From contig JBCBMW010000012.1 of NCBI GenBank assembly GCA_039822105.1, positions 48,140-112,139 of the forward strand: a stretch of 64,000 nt of DNA. The letters are read 5' to 3'. The notes beneath the pieces were generated by a model. The model did no database searches, had not been told where the DNA came from, and saw only the letters and a program-made list of their open reading frames with translations. Origin of the DNA: Parvularcula sp039822105 (GTDB taxonomy: Bacteria; Pseudomonadota; Alphaproteobacteria; Caulobacterales; Parvularculaceae). A program made the position numbers and the translations under genes. Shown here in pieces: positions 24,250 to 32,344 of this stretch (within the stretch, counting starts at the first letter, position 1; each line of letters begins with the position of its first letter).

Positions 24250-24334
24250 CGTTGCGAGCAGCCGCCTGAAGAACCCCTTCGAGGTGCGCGACTAACAGGC
24301 TAAGCACACGGTCGTCGCCAGGGGGGATCCAAGC

Positions 24335-25276
24335 GTGAAGACAGCGAGGTTTGCGGTTATCGCCATGGCTGTGCTGGCCGTCACGCTTTGGGGGCTCGAA
24401 AGCGTGCAGCGCGCGCGAGACGATGCAAAGTTTCCGCCGCCAGGGCACTTTGTCGAACTGGGTGACCGCAGACTGCACGTCCAGTGCGCAGGAACATCCA
24501 ACGGTGTCACCGTGATGCTGGAGGCTGGCGCGGGAGCGAGTTCTCTTGATTGGGAGGTCGTTGCATCAAAGCTCTCAGAACGTCTGCGGGTCTGCAGATA
24601 TGACAGAGCTGGCCACGGTTGGAGCGACCAAGGACCGAAACCGCGATCGATTGAAGCCATCACCCTTGATCTGCACCGGGTCATCGAAGAGGAGGCCCAG
24701 GCCAATGCGATCGTGCTGGCTGGCCACTCCTTTGGCGGCTTGATCGCGCAGGCCTACGCCAGGCAACATCCCGACCGGCTGTTGGGTCTCGTCCTTGTTG
24801 ACGCTGTGGATGCTGAGTTCATTGAACTTTATGCTGAGCAATCGATAGCAGGCGCCAGGACCATGAAAGTGGGCTCGGTGGTGACGCATTTCGGCCTTCC
24901 AAGACTGCTGGGCATCGCGCCCGCCCCTGAGAGCGCTCCGGCTGACGTTCAAGCTGCTATGAAAGCTCGGGTCATTCGCCCAGTGAATATCGCAACCGTG
25001 GCCGACGAGTCCGTCAGTGTGCGCGCCAATGTTGAGTATCTCGCGGTTCTCGGGCCCATCAAGGGAGATCTTCCGATCACCGTTGTGTCGAGAAGCACAG
25101 ATCCCACGATCGCATTCGACCGCGACTGGGAAGCCGCTCAAGTCCGGATGTCACGATTGAACGGTCGCACCAAGCGGGTCGTGTCGTCGTCAACGGACCA
25201 TCAGCTGGGTTTCACCGATCCTGACCTCGTGGTCTCAAAAATCCTGGCCCTCACCGACGACGCCGCGGAACAGTGA
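24335..25276 (+). CDS. Alpha/beta hydrolase with N-terminal membrane anchor
   Basis: A 313-residue hydrolase. Residues 5-20 (RFAVIAMAVLAVTLWG) form a signal anchor or signal peptide, placing the enzyme at or beyond the inner membrane. The nucleophile is Ser132 in AGHSFGGLIAQAYA. CRYDRAGHGWSD is the usual loop before the nucleophile, and SSSTDHQLGF carries the probable catalytic His. The start is GTG at 24335 after a run of G. The substrate is unknown. It is downstream of the PhyH gene and convergent with pdxH (13-base gap). Confidence 0.8.
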   Translation: MKTARFAVIAMAVLAVTLWGLESVQRARDDAKFPPPGHFVELGDRRLHVQCAGTSNGVTVMLEAGAGASSLDWEVVASKLSERLRVCRYDRAGHGWSDQGPKPRSIEAITLDLHRVIEEEAQANAIVLAGHSFGGLIAQAYARQHPDRLLGLVLVDAVDAEFIELYAEQSIAGARTMKVGSVVTHFGLPRLLGIAPAPESAPADVQAAMKARVIRPVNIATVADESVSVRANVEYLAVLGPIKGDLPITVVSRSTDPTIAFDRDWEAAQVRMSRLNGRTKRVVSSSTDHQLGFTDPDLVVSKILALTDDAAEQ

Positions 25277-25289
25277 TGAAGCGGCGCCC

Positions 25290-25973
25290 TTATGGATAGA
25301 GGAATTCTGTATCCCAACCATCCTCAGTCCGCGTGAACCGTTTGCGCTCGTGAAGGCGGAAGGGCCGATTGACCCAGAACTCGATCTGTTCGGGCATGAT
25401 GACAAAGCCGCGCCAGAACGGCGGTCTTGGGACGTCTTGATCCTTATAAAGATCTTCATAGTCCGCGATGCGCTGGTTGAGGATGTCAGGTTCATCAAGC
25501 ACCCGCGACTGCTGGCTGGCCCAGGCACCGATGCGAGCGCCGCGGTCACGCCGCGCGAAATAGGCGTCGGATTTGTCGTCCGAGATCACTTCAGCAAGCC
25601 CGCGGATCCGCACCTGACGCCGGATCGATTTCCAGTGAAAGCAGATCGAGGCCGCGGGATTCCGCTGGAGCTGATCGCCCTTGGCGCTTTCCATATTGGT
25701 GTAGAACGAAAAGCCGGGACCCACGTCTTTCAAAAGCACCACGCGCACATCCGGCATGCCTGCATCGTCAACTGACGCGACCGCCATCGCGTTGGGGTCA
25801 TTGATCTCGTGCTCTTTCGCGAGCGCCAGCCAGGTCTTGAAAAGCTCCAGGGGCTCGGTCTCCTCGCCGAAGACATCGCCCTGGTCCTCTTCCATACCGT
25901 AGGCTTCCTGGGCCTTTTTCTCGGCCTCATAGTCTTCGGCGGTCGGGGTCTCGGGAATCAGATCGTCGCTCAT
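25290..25973 (-). CDS. pdxH: Pyridoxamine 5'-phosphate oxidase
   Basis: FMN enzyme completing PLP synthesis and salvage. Visible: the FMN-binding blocks RVVLLKDVGPGFSFYTNMESAKG and QVRIRGLAEVISDDKSDAYF, the R-x-x-x-S-x-I-G-A-W-A-S-x-Q-S segment as RRDRGARIGAWASQQSRVL, and the C-terminal PPFWRGFVIMPEQIEFWV...RLHERKRF. It is 227 residues, with an N-terminal acidic extension. It supplies the cofactor for the PLP decarboxylase in the polyamine operon at 48 kb, among others. Confidence 0.95.
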   Translation of the reverse strand: MSDDLIPETPTAEDYEAEKKAQEAYGMEEDQGDVFGEETEPLELFKTWLALAKEHEINDPNAMAVASVDDAGMPDVRVVLLKDVGPGFSFYTNMESAKGDQLQRNPAASICFHWKSIRRQVRIRGLAEVISDDKSDAYFARRDRGARIGAWASQQSRVLDEPDILNQRIADYEDLYKDQDVPRPPFWRGFVIMPEQIEFWVNRPFRLHERKRFTRTEDGWDTEFLYP

Positions 25974-26092
25974 CTCGTGAACAAACCTCGAACATTAGTG
26001 TGGGAAACAAATGCTTGGGCGCTAGAGAAAGCCAAGTAAATGGGGGTTAAGAGCCGGACAGCGTGAACTGCCCGCTCCTAGCTTTCCGCGCG

Positions 26093-26120
26093 AGGGTCCG
26101 TCGCTGCAGCGTCGGACCCT
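26093..26120. repeat. GC-rich inverted repeat upstream of pdxH
   Basis: AGGGTCCG (26093-26100) and CGGACCCT (26113-26120) flank a 12-base spacer that itself contains the palindrome CGCTGCAGCG. It sits 120 bases upstream of pdxH in the 360-base pdxH-aroC divergent gap. It resembles a stem-loop on either strand, but no gene ends nearby, so a leader structure or a small RNA are the options. No role is shown. Confidence 0.4.
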
Positions 26121-26180
26121 TTCCCCTCCGAACAGGTTGTACTGAATGATACAGCCAGATCGGAACCCGAGTTACGAAAA

Positions 26181-26238
26181 TCGCAACTTCTTGCGACGTC
26201 GATATCCGAAAAGTCGGATATTATGCAAACTGCATAAT
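26181..26238. promoter_or_regulatory. Three consecutive inverted repeats upstream of aroC
   Basis: Within the pdxH-aroC gap (25974-26333, no gene seen) three dyads follow one another: TCGCAA-4-TTGCGA (26181-26196), TATCCGA-4-TCGGATA (26203-26220) and ATTATGCA-3-TGCATAAT (26220-26238). A sequence matching the DnaA-box pattern (TTTTCCACA, 26246-26254) follows. The dyads have different sequences, so they could be sites for different regulators or a structured leader of the aroC transcript. Confidence 0.45.
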
Positions 26239-26333
26239 CGCAAAATTTTCCACACCGATGTCAGCGCGACATTAGTGTCTGGGGCCCGGCGCACCGCTAC
26301 CATTCCTTGGGGTCTCGCGTCTAAGAGGGCCCG

Positions 26334-27440
26334 ATGTCGCATAACTCGTTCGGTCATCTGTTCCGCATCACCACTTGGGGGGAAAGCCATGGGCCAGCCC
26401 TCGGCTGCGTTATTGATGGCTGCCCGCCAGGGATCGCGTTTGATCTTGCCCGGGTGCAAGCGGCGCTTGATCGCCGCCGTCCGGGCCAGTCGCGCTTTGT
26501 CACCCAGCGGAAAGAAGCTGATCAGGTGGAGGTCCTGTCCGGCGTTTTTGAAGACGCCCGCACAGGCGGTGTCCGGACGACAGGCACGCCAATCAGCCTG
26601 ATGATCCGCAACACCGATCAGCGGTCAAAAGACTATTCGGAGATCCGCGATAAGTACCGGCCCGGCCACGCTGATCTCACCTATGACCGGAAGTACGGCA
26701 TCCGCGACTATCGCGGCGGCGGCAGGTCCTCTGCTCGCGAAACGGCGGCGCGGGTGGCCGCGGGCGCCGTAGCCCAGATGGTGCTGGACGAGCTCTTCGG
26801 AGACGTCCGCATACGCGGCGGTTTGATCGCTATGGGACCCCATGATGCTACTGCGCGGGACTGGGACGAGACTGAGAAGAACCCATTTTTCTGTCCGGAT
26901 GCGGAGGCCGCGAAGGCCTGGGAAGGCATTCTCGATACGGCGCGAAAGGACGGCGACAGCCTTGGCGGTCTTATCGAGATCGAGGCGACGGGCCTGCCTG
27001 CGGGCCTCGGCGCCCCGATCTACGGCAAGCTCGATAGCGATCTGTCCGCGGGGCTGATGACCATCAACGCTGCGAAAGCGGTGGAGATTGGTGACGGGAT
27101 GGCAGCGGCGCGGCTTTCCGGCGTGGGCAACGCGGACGAGATGCGGATGGGCGAGAACGGCGAGGTGGAATTCCTCTCCAACCACGCCGGGGGGATCTTG
27201 GGCGGCATCTCGACGGGCCAGCCGATCGTGGCGCGGCTCGCCATCAAACCGACCAGCTCGATCCTCACGCCTCGCAAGACCGTTACGTCAGCAGGTGTCG
27301 ACACCGACGTCGTCACCAAGGGCCGTCACGACCCCTGCGTCGCCATTCGCGGCGTGCCGGTCGCCGAAGCGATGGTGGCGCTGGTTCTCTGCGACCATGC
27401 TCTCCGCCATCGCGGGCAAGTGGGCACGTTTTCGGGCTAG
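26334..27440 (+). CDS. aroC: Chorismate synthase
   Basis: Last step of the shikimate pathway, EPSP to chorismate, with reduced FMN. Signatures are GESHGPALGCVIDGCPPG, DQRSKDYSEIRDKYRPGHADLTYDRKYG, the RGGGRSSARETAARVAAGA region and KPTSSILTPRKTV. It is 368 residues. The start is ATG at 26334 after GAGGGC. It is preceded by an intergenic region rich in inverted repeats. Confidence 0.97.
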   Translation: MSHNSFGHLFRITTWGESHGPALGCVIDGCPPGIAFDLARVQAALDRRRPGQSRFVTQRKEADQVEVLSGVFEDARTGGVRTTGTPISLMIRNTDQRSKDYSEIRDKYRPGHADLTYDRKYGIRDYRGGGRSSARETAARVAAGAVAQMVLDELFGDVRIRGGLIAMGPHDATARDWDETEKNPFFCPDAEAAKAWEGILDTARKDGDSLGGLIEIEATGLPAGLGAPIYGKLDSDLSAGLMTINAAKAVEIGDGMAAARLSGVGNADEMRMGENGEVEFLSNHAGGILGGISTGQPIVARLAIKPTSSILTPRKTVTSAGVDTDVVTKGRHDPCVAIRGVPVAEAMVALVLCDHALRHRGQVGTFSG

Positions 27441-27478
27441 AGCTTCCCATCGGCGCCGAGGGGCATTAACTCTCCCCT

Positions 27479-27769
27479 ATGACCGACGAGACGACCCAAA
27501 AGAGCCGCCGCGCCGGCGCCAGCTCCGCCATGCAGACGGGCATTCGCCTTGCTATCATCAGCCTGATTGTAGGCGCAGCGCTGACGATCCTCCGCATCGA
27601 TCCCATTCGGCTTTGGAAAGGCGCCTGGCATTGGCTCAATCAAGGCGTTGTGGAGCTCTTTGGTTCGGGGATGGAAGGGCTCAGCCTCATCGCGACGCTG
27701 ATCGTCACCGGTGCGATCATCGTGGTGCCGATCTGGCTTGTCCGCTCACTCCTCAGCGGCCGGAAATAA
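27479..27769 (+). CDS. Small two-helix membrane protein, unknown
   Basis: A 96-residue protein with two predicted membrane helices: RLAIISLIVGAALTILRI (about residues 23-40) and LIATLIVTGAIIVVPIWLVRSLL (about 71-93). The N-terminus is polar, and the C-terminus RSLLSGRK is positively charged. I do not assign a family. It lies 38 bases after aroC and its 3' end overlaps the 3' end of recQ by 17 bases. The conserved-looking hydrophobic pattern and clean ATG support a real gene. Confidence 0.6.
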   Translation: MTDETTQKSRRAGASSAMQTGIRLAIISLIVGAALTILRIDPIRLWKGAWHWLNQGVVELFGSGMEGLSLIATLIVTGAIIVVPIWLVRSLLSGRK

Positions 27770-29576
27770 TCGCAAGAAACGTGTCGCCGTAGATCTCCGC
27801 CTTGCGAAGGCCGACACCGTAGACGCCCAGGAACTCTTCCTTCGACGATGGCTGCCGTACGGCCATGTCGATCAGTGTACGGTCGGAAAAAATCGTGTAG
27901 GCAGGTGCGCCCTTCGCATGGGCGAGCTCTAGGCGCTTTTTCTTGAGGCGGCCGAGCAGCGCTTCGTCGAAATCGGCATGCACCTCAATCGGCTGACGTT
28001 TGTAGGATTTTTTGACATCCCGGCTTTTCGCCATTTGCAGGCTGCCGCCGCCTGGCGACGAGAGAAACGCCCGGCCCTCCTCCGTCACCACGATCGAGCG
28101 GTACTCACCCTCCATACGAATGAAGCCTTGCGCGAAGAGCTGGCCAACCAGGCTTCGCCAAGACTTTGCGGGCCGGTCGCGACCACGGCCGAAGACCCGC
28201 AGATCATCGTGCCGTGCCTTGAGCACTTTCTCACTTTCCGAACCACGCAGCACATCGATCAGATGGGCCTGACCGTAAACCTCGCCGGTGTCGGCGGCGG
28301 CCTCGAGAAACAGTTTCGCGTCACCTGTTGCATCTTCCGTTTGGGGAGGATTGATGCAGACATCGCAATTGCCGCACGGCTCGGTCTGCACCTCACCGAA
28401 GTAAGAAAGAAGCATGACGCGCCGACAGGTCAGCGCCTCACAATAGCTTGCGAGGATATCGAGCTTTTTCCGCTCATGGCGCTTCACCTCTTCAGGTGCA
28501 CCGCCCTCATCAATCATGCGCCGACGGAACATAATATCTGCGGCGCCGTAGAGCATGATGGCTTCAGCGGGGCGACCATCCCGGCCCGCGCGGCCGATCT
28601 CTTGGTAATAGGCCTCAGGCGAGGACGGCAGATCCCGATGGATCACGAAGCGGATATCGGGCTTATCAATCCCCATGCCGAAGGCCACGGTGGCGCAGAC
28701 GACAAGGTCGGGTTCGGACAAAAACCGGTCAAGCCGCAGCGCACGTTCCTCATCACCAAGACCGGCGTGGTAAGCGAGGGCGTTGTGACCATGGGCACAG
28801 AGTTTCTCCGCCACGGCCTCAGTGTTCTTGCGACTACCGCAATAGATGATGCCCTGCTGACCCTTCCGCTCACCGATCAGATCGAGCAGCCGGTCATCAG
28901 GCTTGTGTTTCTCTTCCACCGTGAGCGAAAGGTTGGGCCGGTCGAAGCCGGAGACATAGGTCTCCACATTCCCGCGGAAGAGCCGTTTTTGCATCTCGGC
29001 TCGGGTCTCTTCGTCCGCCGTAGCTGTGAAGGCGGCGACGGGAACGTCAGGCTTGAGATCTTTCAGCTTCTCTAGGCCCAAATACTCCGGACGGAAATCA
29101 TGACCCCACTGACTGATGCAGTGCGCCTCATCAATGACAAAGAACGAGACGTCCGCCTTGCGGAGGGCGTCTTGCATCCGTTCCGTCGCAAGCCGCTCAG
29201 GGCTCATGTAGAGAAGCTTGATCTCGCCTGCGAGCGCCGCCTTCCAGTCTGCGACATTTTCGTGCCGTTCTCGACCTGAGTGGATCATGCCCGCAGGTGC
29301 GCCAAAGCCCTGAAGGAGTGAGACCTGGTTTTGCATGAGAGCAATCAGCGGGCTGACGACCACGGCAAAGCCGGGCCGCATCAGAGCCGGCACTTGGAAA
29401 CAAAGCGACTTGCCCGCGCCCGTTGGCATCACAGCGAGAACGTCGCCGCCGCCGAGGAGCCGATCGATGATCGGGCGCTGCCCCGGGCGGAAATCCTCAA
29501 ACCCAAACACCGATTGCAGAATCTGCGACGGGTCATCGCCTTCAGGGGCAGTTAGCGCTTGGGCGGAGAGGCTCAT
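27753..29576 (-). CDS. recQ: ATP-dependent DNA helicase RecQ
   Basis: Superfamily 2, 3'-5' helicase acting in recombination repair. Motifs: Q-region and motif 0 (FGFEDFRPGQRPIIDRLL), Walker A MPTGAGKSLCFQVPAL, Walker B DEAHCISQWGHDFRPEY, and motif VI DLPSSPEAYYQEIGRAGRDGR. The zinc-binding subdomain is present (CRRVMLLSYFGE ... PCGNCDVC), then a winged helix (RQC) and a C-terminal HRDC domain (LELAHAKGAPAYTIFSDRTL). It is 607 residues. It is convergent with the small membrane gene and divergent from the esterase at 29687. Confidence 0.96.
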   Translation of the reverse strand: MSLSAQALTAPEGDDPSQILQSVFGFEDFRPGQRPIIDRLLGGGDVLAVMPTGAGKSLCFQVPALMRPGFAVVVSPLIALMQNQVSLLQGFGAPAGMIHSGRERHENVADWKAALAGEIKLLYMSPERLATERMQDALRKADVSFFVIDEAHCISQWGHDFRPEYLGLEKLKDLKPDVPVAAFTATADEETRAEMQKRLFRGNVETYVSGFDRPNLSLTVEEKHKPDDRLLDLIGERKGQQGIIYCGSRKNTEAVAEKLCAHGHNALAYHAGLGDEERALRLDRFLSEPDLVVCATVAFGMGIDKPDIRFVIHRDLPSSPEAYYQEIGRAGRDGRPAEAIMLYGAADIMFRRRMIDEGGAPEEVKRHERKKLDILASYCEALTCRRVMLLSYFGEVQTEPCGNCDVCINPPQTEDATGDAKLFLEAAADTGEVYGQAHLIDVLRGSESEKVLKARHDDLRVFGRGRDRPAKSWRSLVGQLFAQGFIRMEGEYRSIVVTEEGRAFLSSPGGGSLQMAKSRDVKKSYKRQPIEVHADFDEALLGRLKKKRLELAHAKGAPAYTIFSDRTLIDMAVRQPSSKEEFLGVYGVGLRKAEIYGDTFLAIISGR

Positions 29577-29686
29577 GGCATGTCATTGGACGTGTTCGAG
29601 CATCAGCGAAAGGGATTGACGAAGCTGAGCCGCCCCGCTGGTCTGATGAAAATTGTCCACAACGGACGTCCTGGATCTGAGGAAGC

Positions 29687-30658
29687 ATGCTCACCATCGA
29701 CCCCCATCTTTTCACCGAAGACGCCATCGCCCCTGAAACCAAGGCCATGAACGACCAGATCGAGGCGTTCCTGAAAACCGCGCCGTCGATCATCGACCTG
29801 GGCGCGCCCAAGATTCGGGAGCTGCGGCGCGAAGGGCAAGGGGTCCTTGCCAACCAGCCCGAGCACGAGATGGCCGGCTGGGAAACAGCCAAGGCCAATG
29901 GTCTTGAAGTTCCTGTACGGATCTTTAAGCCCGAAGGCGATCTCAAAGGCATCTACCTCCACATCCATGGCGGCGGACACTCGATCGGATCAGCGGACGC
30001 GCAAGACCAAACGCTCGCCGGCATGGCAGAAGCTCTGTCATTCGGCGTGGTCAGCGTCGAGTACCGTCTGGCACCCGAGCACAACTGGCCCGCACCCGCC
30101 GATGATTGCGAAGCCGCGGCGCTGTGGCTCGTTGAGAATGCTAGCTCGCTCTTTGGCACCGACAAGATTACGATCGGCGGCGAGAGCGCGGGTGGCCACC
30201 TCGCAGCGGTCACCATTGTACGGCTCAAGCATCGACACAGCATGAGCCCTTTTGTTGGCGCGAACCTCGTTTACGGGGTGTACGACTTTTCAGGGACACC
30301 GTCGGTGAAGAGCTGGGGTGATCGCAATCTCATCATCTCCAAACCGATCGTTGACTTCTTCGCCGAGCAGCTCCTTCCCGCCGCGAAGTTCCCGGATGTC
30401 GATCGTCAAGATCCCGACATGTCTCCTCTTTACGCGGACTTGAGCGATCTCTGCCCGGCTCTTTTCTCCGTCGGCACCATGGACCCCATTATGGACGACA
30501 CGTTGTTCATGGCGCCGCGCTGGCTGGCCGCGGGCAACAAGACCGAGCTTGCGGTCTATCCAGGCGGGATTCATGCGTTCGACATGATCCCTGGCCTACC
30601 CATCGCAGAGGAGTTCCATCAGCGGGTCCACAAGTTCCTCAGCGAGGTGGTGGCGTGA
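29687..30658 (+). CDS. HSL-family alpha/beta hydrolase (esterase/lipase)
   Basis: A 323-residue esterase of the hormone-sensitive-lipase family. The oxyanion motif HGGG begins at His94 (LHIHGGGHSIGSA), and the nucleophile is Ser167 in IGGESAGGHLAA. The Asp/His pair probably lies in GTMDPIMDD and GGIHAFDMIP. The ATG at 29687 follows TGAGGAAGC. It overlaps the next hydrolase gene by four bases (GTGA), so the two are a coupled pair. The natural substrate is unknown. Confidence 0.88.
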   Translation: MLTIDPHLFTEDAIAPETKAMNDQIEAFLKTAPSIIDLGAPKIRELRREGQGVLANQPEHEMAGWETAKANGLEVPVRIFKPEGDLKGIYLHIHGGGHSIGSADAQDQTLAGMAEALSFGVVSVEYRLAPEHNWPAPADDCEAAALWLVENASSLFGTDKITIGGESAGGHLAAVTIVRLKHRHSMSPFVGANLVYGVYDFSGTPSVKSWGDRNLIISKPIVDFFAEQLLPAAKFPDVDRQDPDMSPLYADLSDLCPALFSVGTMDPIMDDTLFMAPRWLAAGNKTELAVYPGGIHAFDMIPGLPIAEEFHQRVHKFLSEVVA

Positions 30659-31623
30659 GCCTGCCCCACGGCTTTCCTGAACCGCGCCTCGTTGAAGCAG
30701 GAAATCTCACCTTCTCCGTGCACGAAGCAGGGTCGGAGGACGGCCTGCCGCTTCTGATGCTGCATGGCTGGCCAGAGCTTGCCTTTTCCTGGGCACCGAT
30801 GGTCGAGGCGCTGACCGACGCGGGTTGCCGCCTTATCATGCCAGATATCAAAGGCTTTGGCGGTACGACCGCGCCAGATGAACCATCCGAATACACCATG
30901 GAGAAGATTGCCGAGGACTACCGCCTGCTGATCGGCGCCCTCGGGTTTGAGAAGGTGGTGATTGTCGGCCACGATTGGGGAGGCGCGATCGCTTGGCCGT
31001 TGGCGCAGAGGATCAATGATCTCGCCCTCGGTGTCGCGGTCTTTTGCACCCCCTACCCAGCTGTCGCAGCCGCACCGCCACTCGCCATCTGGGAGAAACG
31101 CTTCGGACCCAAGCACTACATCGTGCAATTTCAGGACCCAGATCTTCCGGACAAGGCCTTTGGCGGACGGGAGAAGGACTTCTTCTCTATGCTCCTTCGC
31201 AAAGGGCCGCCCCGAGAGATCTGGCCCAAGCTCTTGCCTGAGCTCACCTACATCCCTGACCAGTTGGCCAATGCGAGCCCGCCCTATGACGACATGGTGG
31301 CGACCGATGAGGCCATTGAGCACTACGCCAAGGTCTACGCAGAGACCGGCCATCGCGGGCCGACCTGGGTCTACCGCTTGGTGGACACCCATTGGGAGGA
31401 ACGCAAAGCGTTCAACCCCGACATCACCATCCCCGCACTGATGGTCACGGCAACCCGTGATGTCCTTCTACCCGCAGAGGCGTCGCAAGGAATGGAGGGC
31501 TGGGTCACCAACCTCTCCCGCGCCGCAGTCGACAGCGGCCACTGGATGACGTGGGAGGCGCCGGACGAAGCCAACGCCGCGCTGCTTGCGTGGTTGCGGA
31601 AGACGGAACTGCTTAAGACTTAA
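30655..31623 (+). CDS. Epoxide-hydrolase-like alpha/beta hydrolase
   Basis: A 322-residue protein of the epoxide hydrolase / haloalkane dehalogenase branch: oxyanion HGWPE (about residue 37), nucleophile Asp107 in VGHDWGGAIAWPLA, and a C-terminal catalytic His in VDSGHWMTWEAPDEA. An Asp nucleophile with HGWPE favours epoxide hydrolase or a fluoroacetate-dehalogenase-like activity; I cannot separate these from sequence alone. The start is GTG at 30655, within the GTGA overlap with the upstream esterase. Confidence 0.85.
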   Translation: MSLPHGFPEPRLVEAGNLTFSVHEAGSEDGLPLLMLHGWPELAFSWAPMVEALTDAGCRLIMPDIKGFGGTTAPDEPSEYTMEKIAEDYRLLIGALGFEKVVIVGHDWGGAIAWPLAQRINDLALGVAVFCTPYPAVAAAPPLAIWEKRFGPKHYIVQFQDPDLPDKAFGGREKDFFSMLLRKGPPREIWPKLLPELTYIPDQLANASPPYDDMVATDEAIEHYAKVYAETGHRGPTWVYRLVDTHWEERKAFNPDITIPALMVTATRDVLLPAEASQGMEGWVTNLSRAAVDSGHWMTWEAPDEANAALLAWLRKTELLKT

Positions 31624-31734
31624 GACGTAAGCACTGGTTCTGCACCCATGCCGCGCTCTGCCATTGATGCGCGCGCCGGAACCTGCGATGCCCCCTCAAA
31701 CACCGGCATGGCCGCTAAGAGAAGGACCGACCCC

Positions 31735-31959
31735 ATGGCTGATAAACCAGAGCGCATCACCATCCTCGCCCGCGAATTCAGTGCTGCCGCACTGGAGTTT
31801 CACCGCGGGAACATGGCGCAGAAGGGCTATGTCATGGAGGGCTCAATCACGCCGCGGATCTTCCAGATGATCGAAGGCCAAGAGCAGCCCAAAGATCTCT
31901 TTGACGGCGACGTCCTTTTCGCCGTGACCTTCCGTCTTCGCGGCGAAAACGACGGCTAA
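31735..31959 (+). CDS. Small hypothetical protein
   Basis: A 74-residue protein starting MADKPERITILAREFSAAALEF, from the ATG at 31735 with GAAGGA nine bases upstream. A longer frame back to 31648 exists, but its extra residues look non-coding. The sequence is amphipathic with no membrane segment or recognised motif (SITPRIFQMIEGQEQPKDLFDGDVLFAVTFRL in parts). I do not recognise the family. It lies 111 bases after the epoxide hydrolase gene. Confidence 0.55.
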   Translation: MADKPERITILAREFSAAALEFHRGNMAQKGYVMEGSITPRIFQMIEGQEQPKDLFDGDVLFAVTFRLRGENDG

Positions 31960-32038
31960 CCACTGGCGAGCTTGATCCTTTCAGGCCGCCACATTCCTTG
32001 TTAGAGTGAAAAGGTCAGTCAGGTTGGGGAACCGGAAG

Positions 32039-32341
32039 ATGAACATCAAACTTGCTTTGATCGCCGGCGGCGCAGCAGCGCTCGCAGCATGTGCCACCTC
32101 GACCGATACGATCGAGAAGCGTCTGGTGAACCTGGGCCTTGATGAAGGCCGCGCGGGCTGCATGGCCGAAGATCTCGACAATCGGCTGAACGACAAACAG
32201 CTCTCAGAATTTGCCGGGTTCACAACCAATCTCGATCGCGCCGAAACACCGGTACAGGCGATCGCGTCATTGAAATCGATCGACGATCCGCTCATCGCTC
32301 GTGCGGTGGTCGCGTCGTCGGTTGCTTGCGCCTTCGGTTGA
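32039..32341 (+). CDS. Small predicted lipoprotein
   Basis: A 100-residue protein with a lipoprotein signal: MNIKLALIAGGAAALAAC, lipobox LAAC with Cys at residue 18. The mature part (DTIEKRLVNLGLDEGRAGCMAEDLDNRL...) is helical and acidic with a second and third Cys, one near the C-terminus. GGAAG precedes the ATG. No family is assigned. It is followed after three bases by the serine hydrolase gene, implying one transcript. Confidence 0.65.
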   Translation: MNIKLALIAGGAAALAACATSTDTIEKRLVNLGLDEGRAGCMAEDLDNRLNDKQLSEFAGFTTNLDRAETPVQAIASLKSIDDPLIARAVVASSVACAFG

Positions 32342-32344
32342 TCA

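Noticed and set aside
27978..29075. 365-codon plus-strand frame opposite recQ
   Set aside because: Antisense shadow of a helicase with all motifs intact; long open frames are expected in GC-rich DNA.
29651..29660. TTGTCCACAA as a DnaA box or replication origin
   Set aside because: A single site without a cluster, an AT-rich unwinding region or origin-linked genes.
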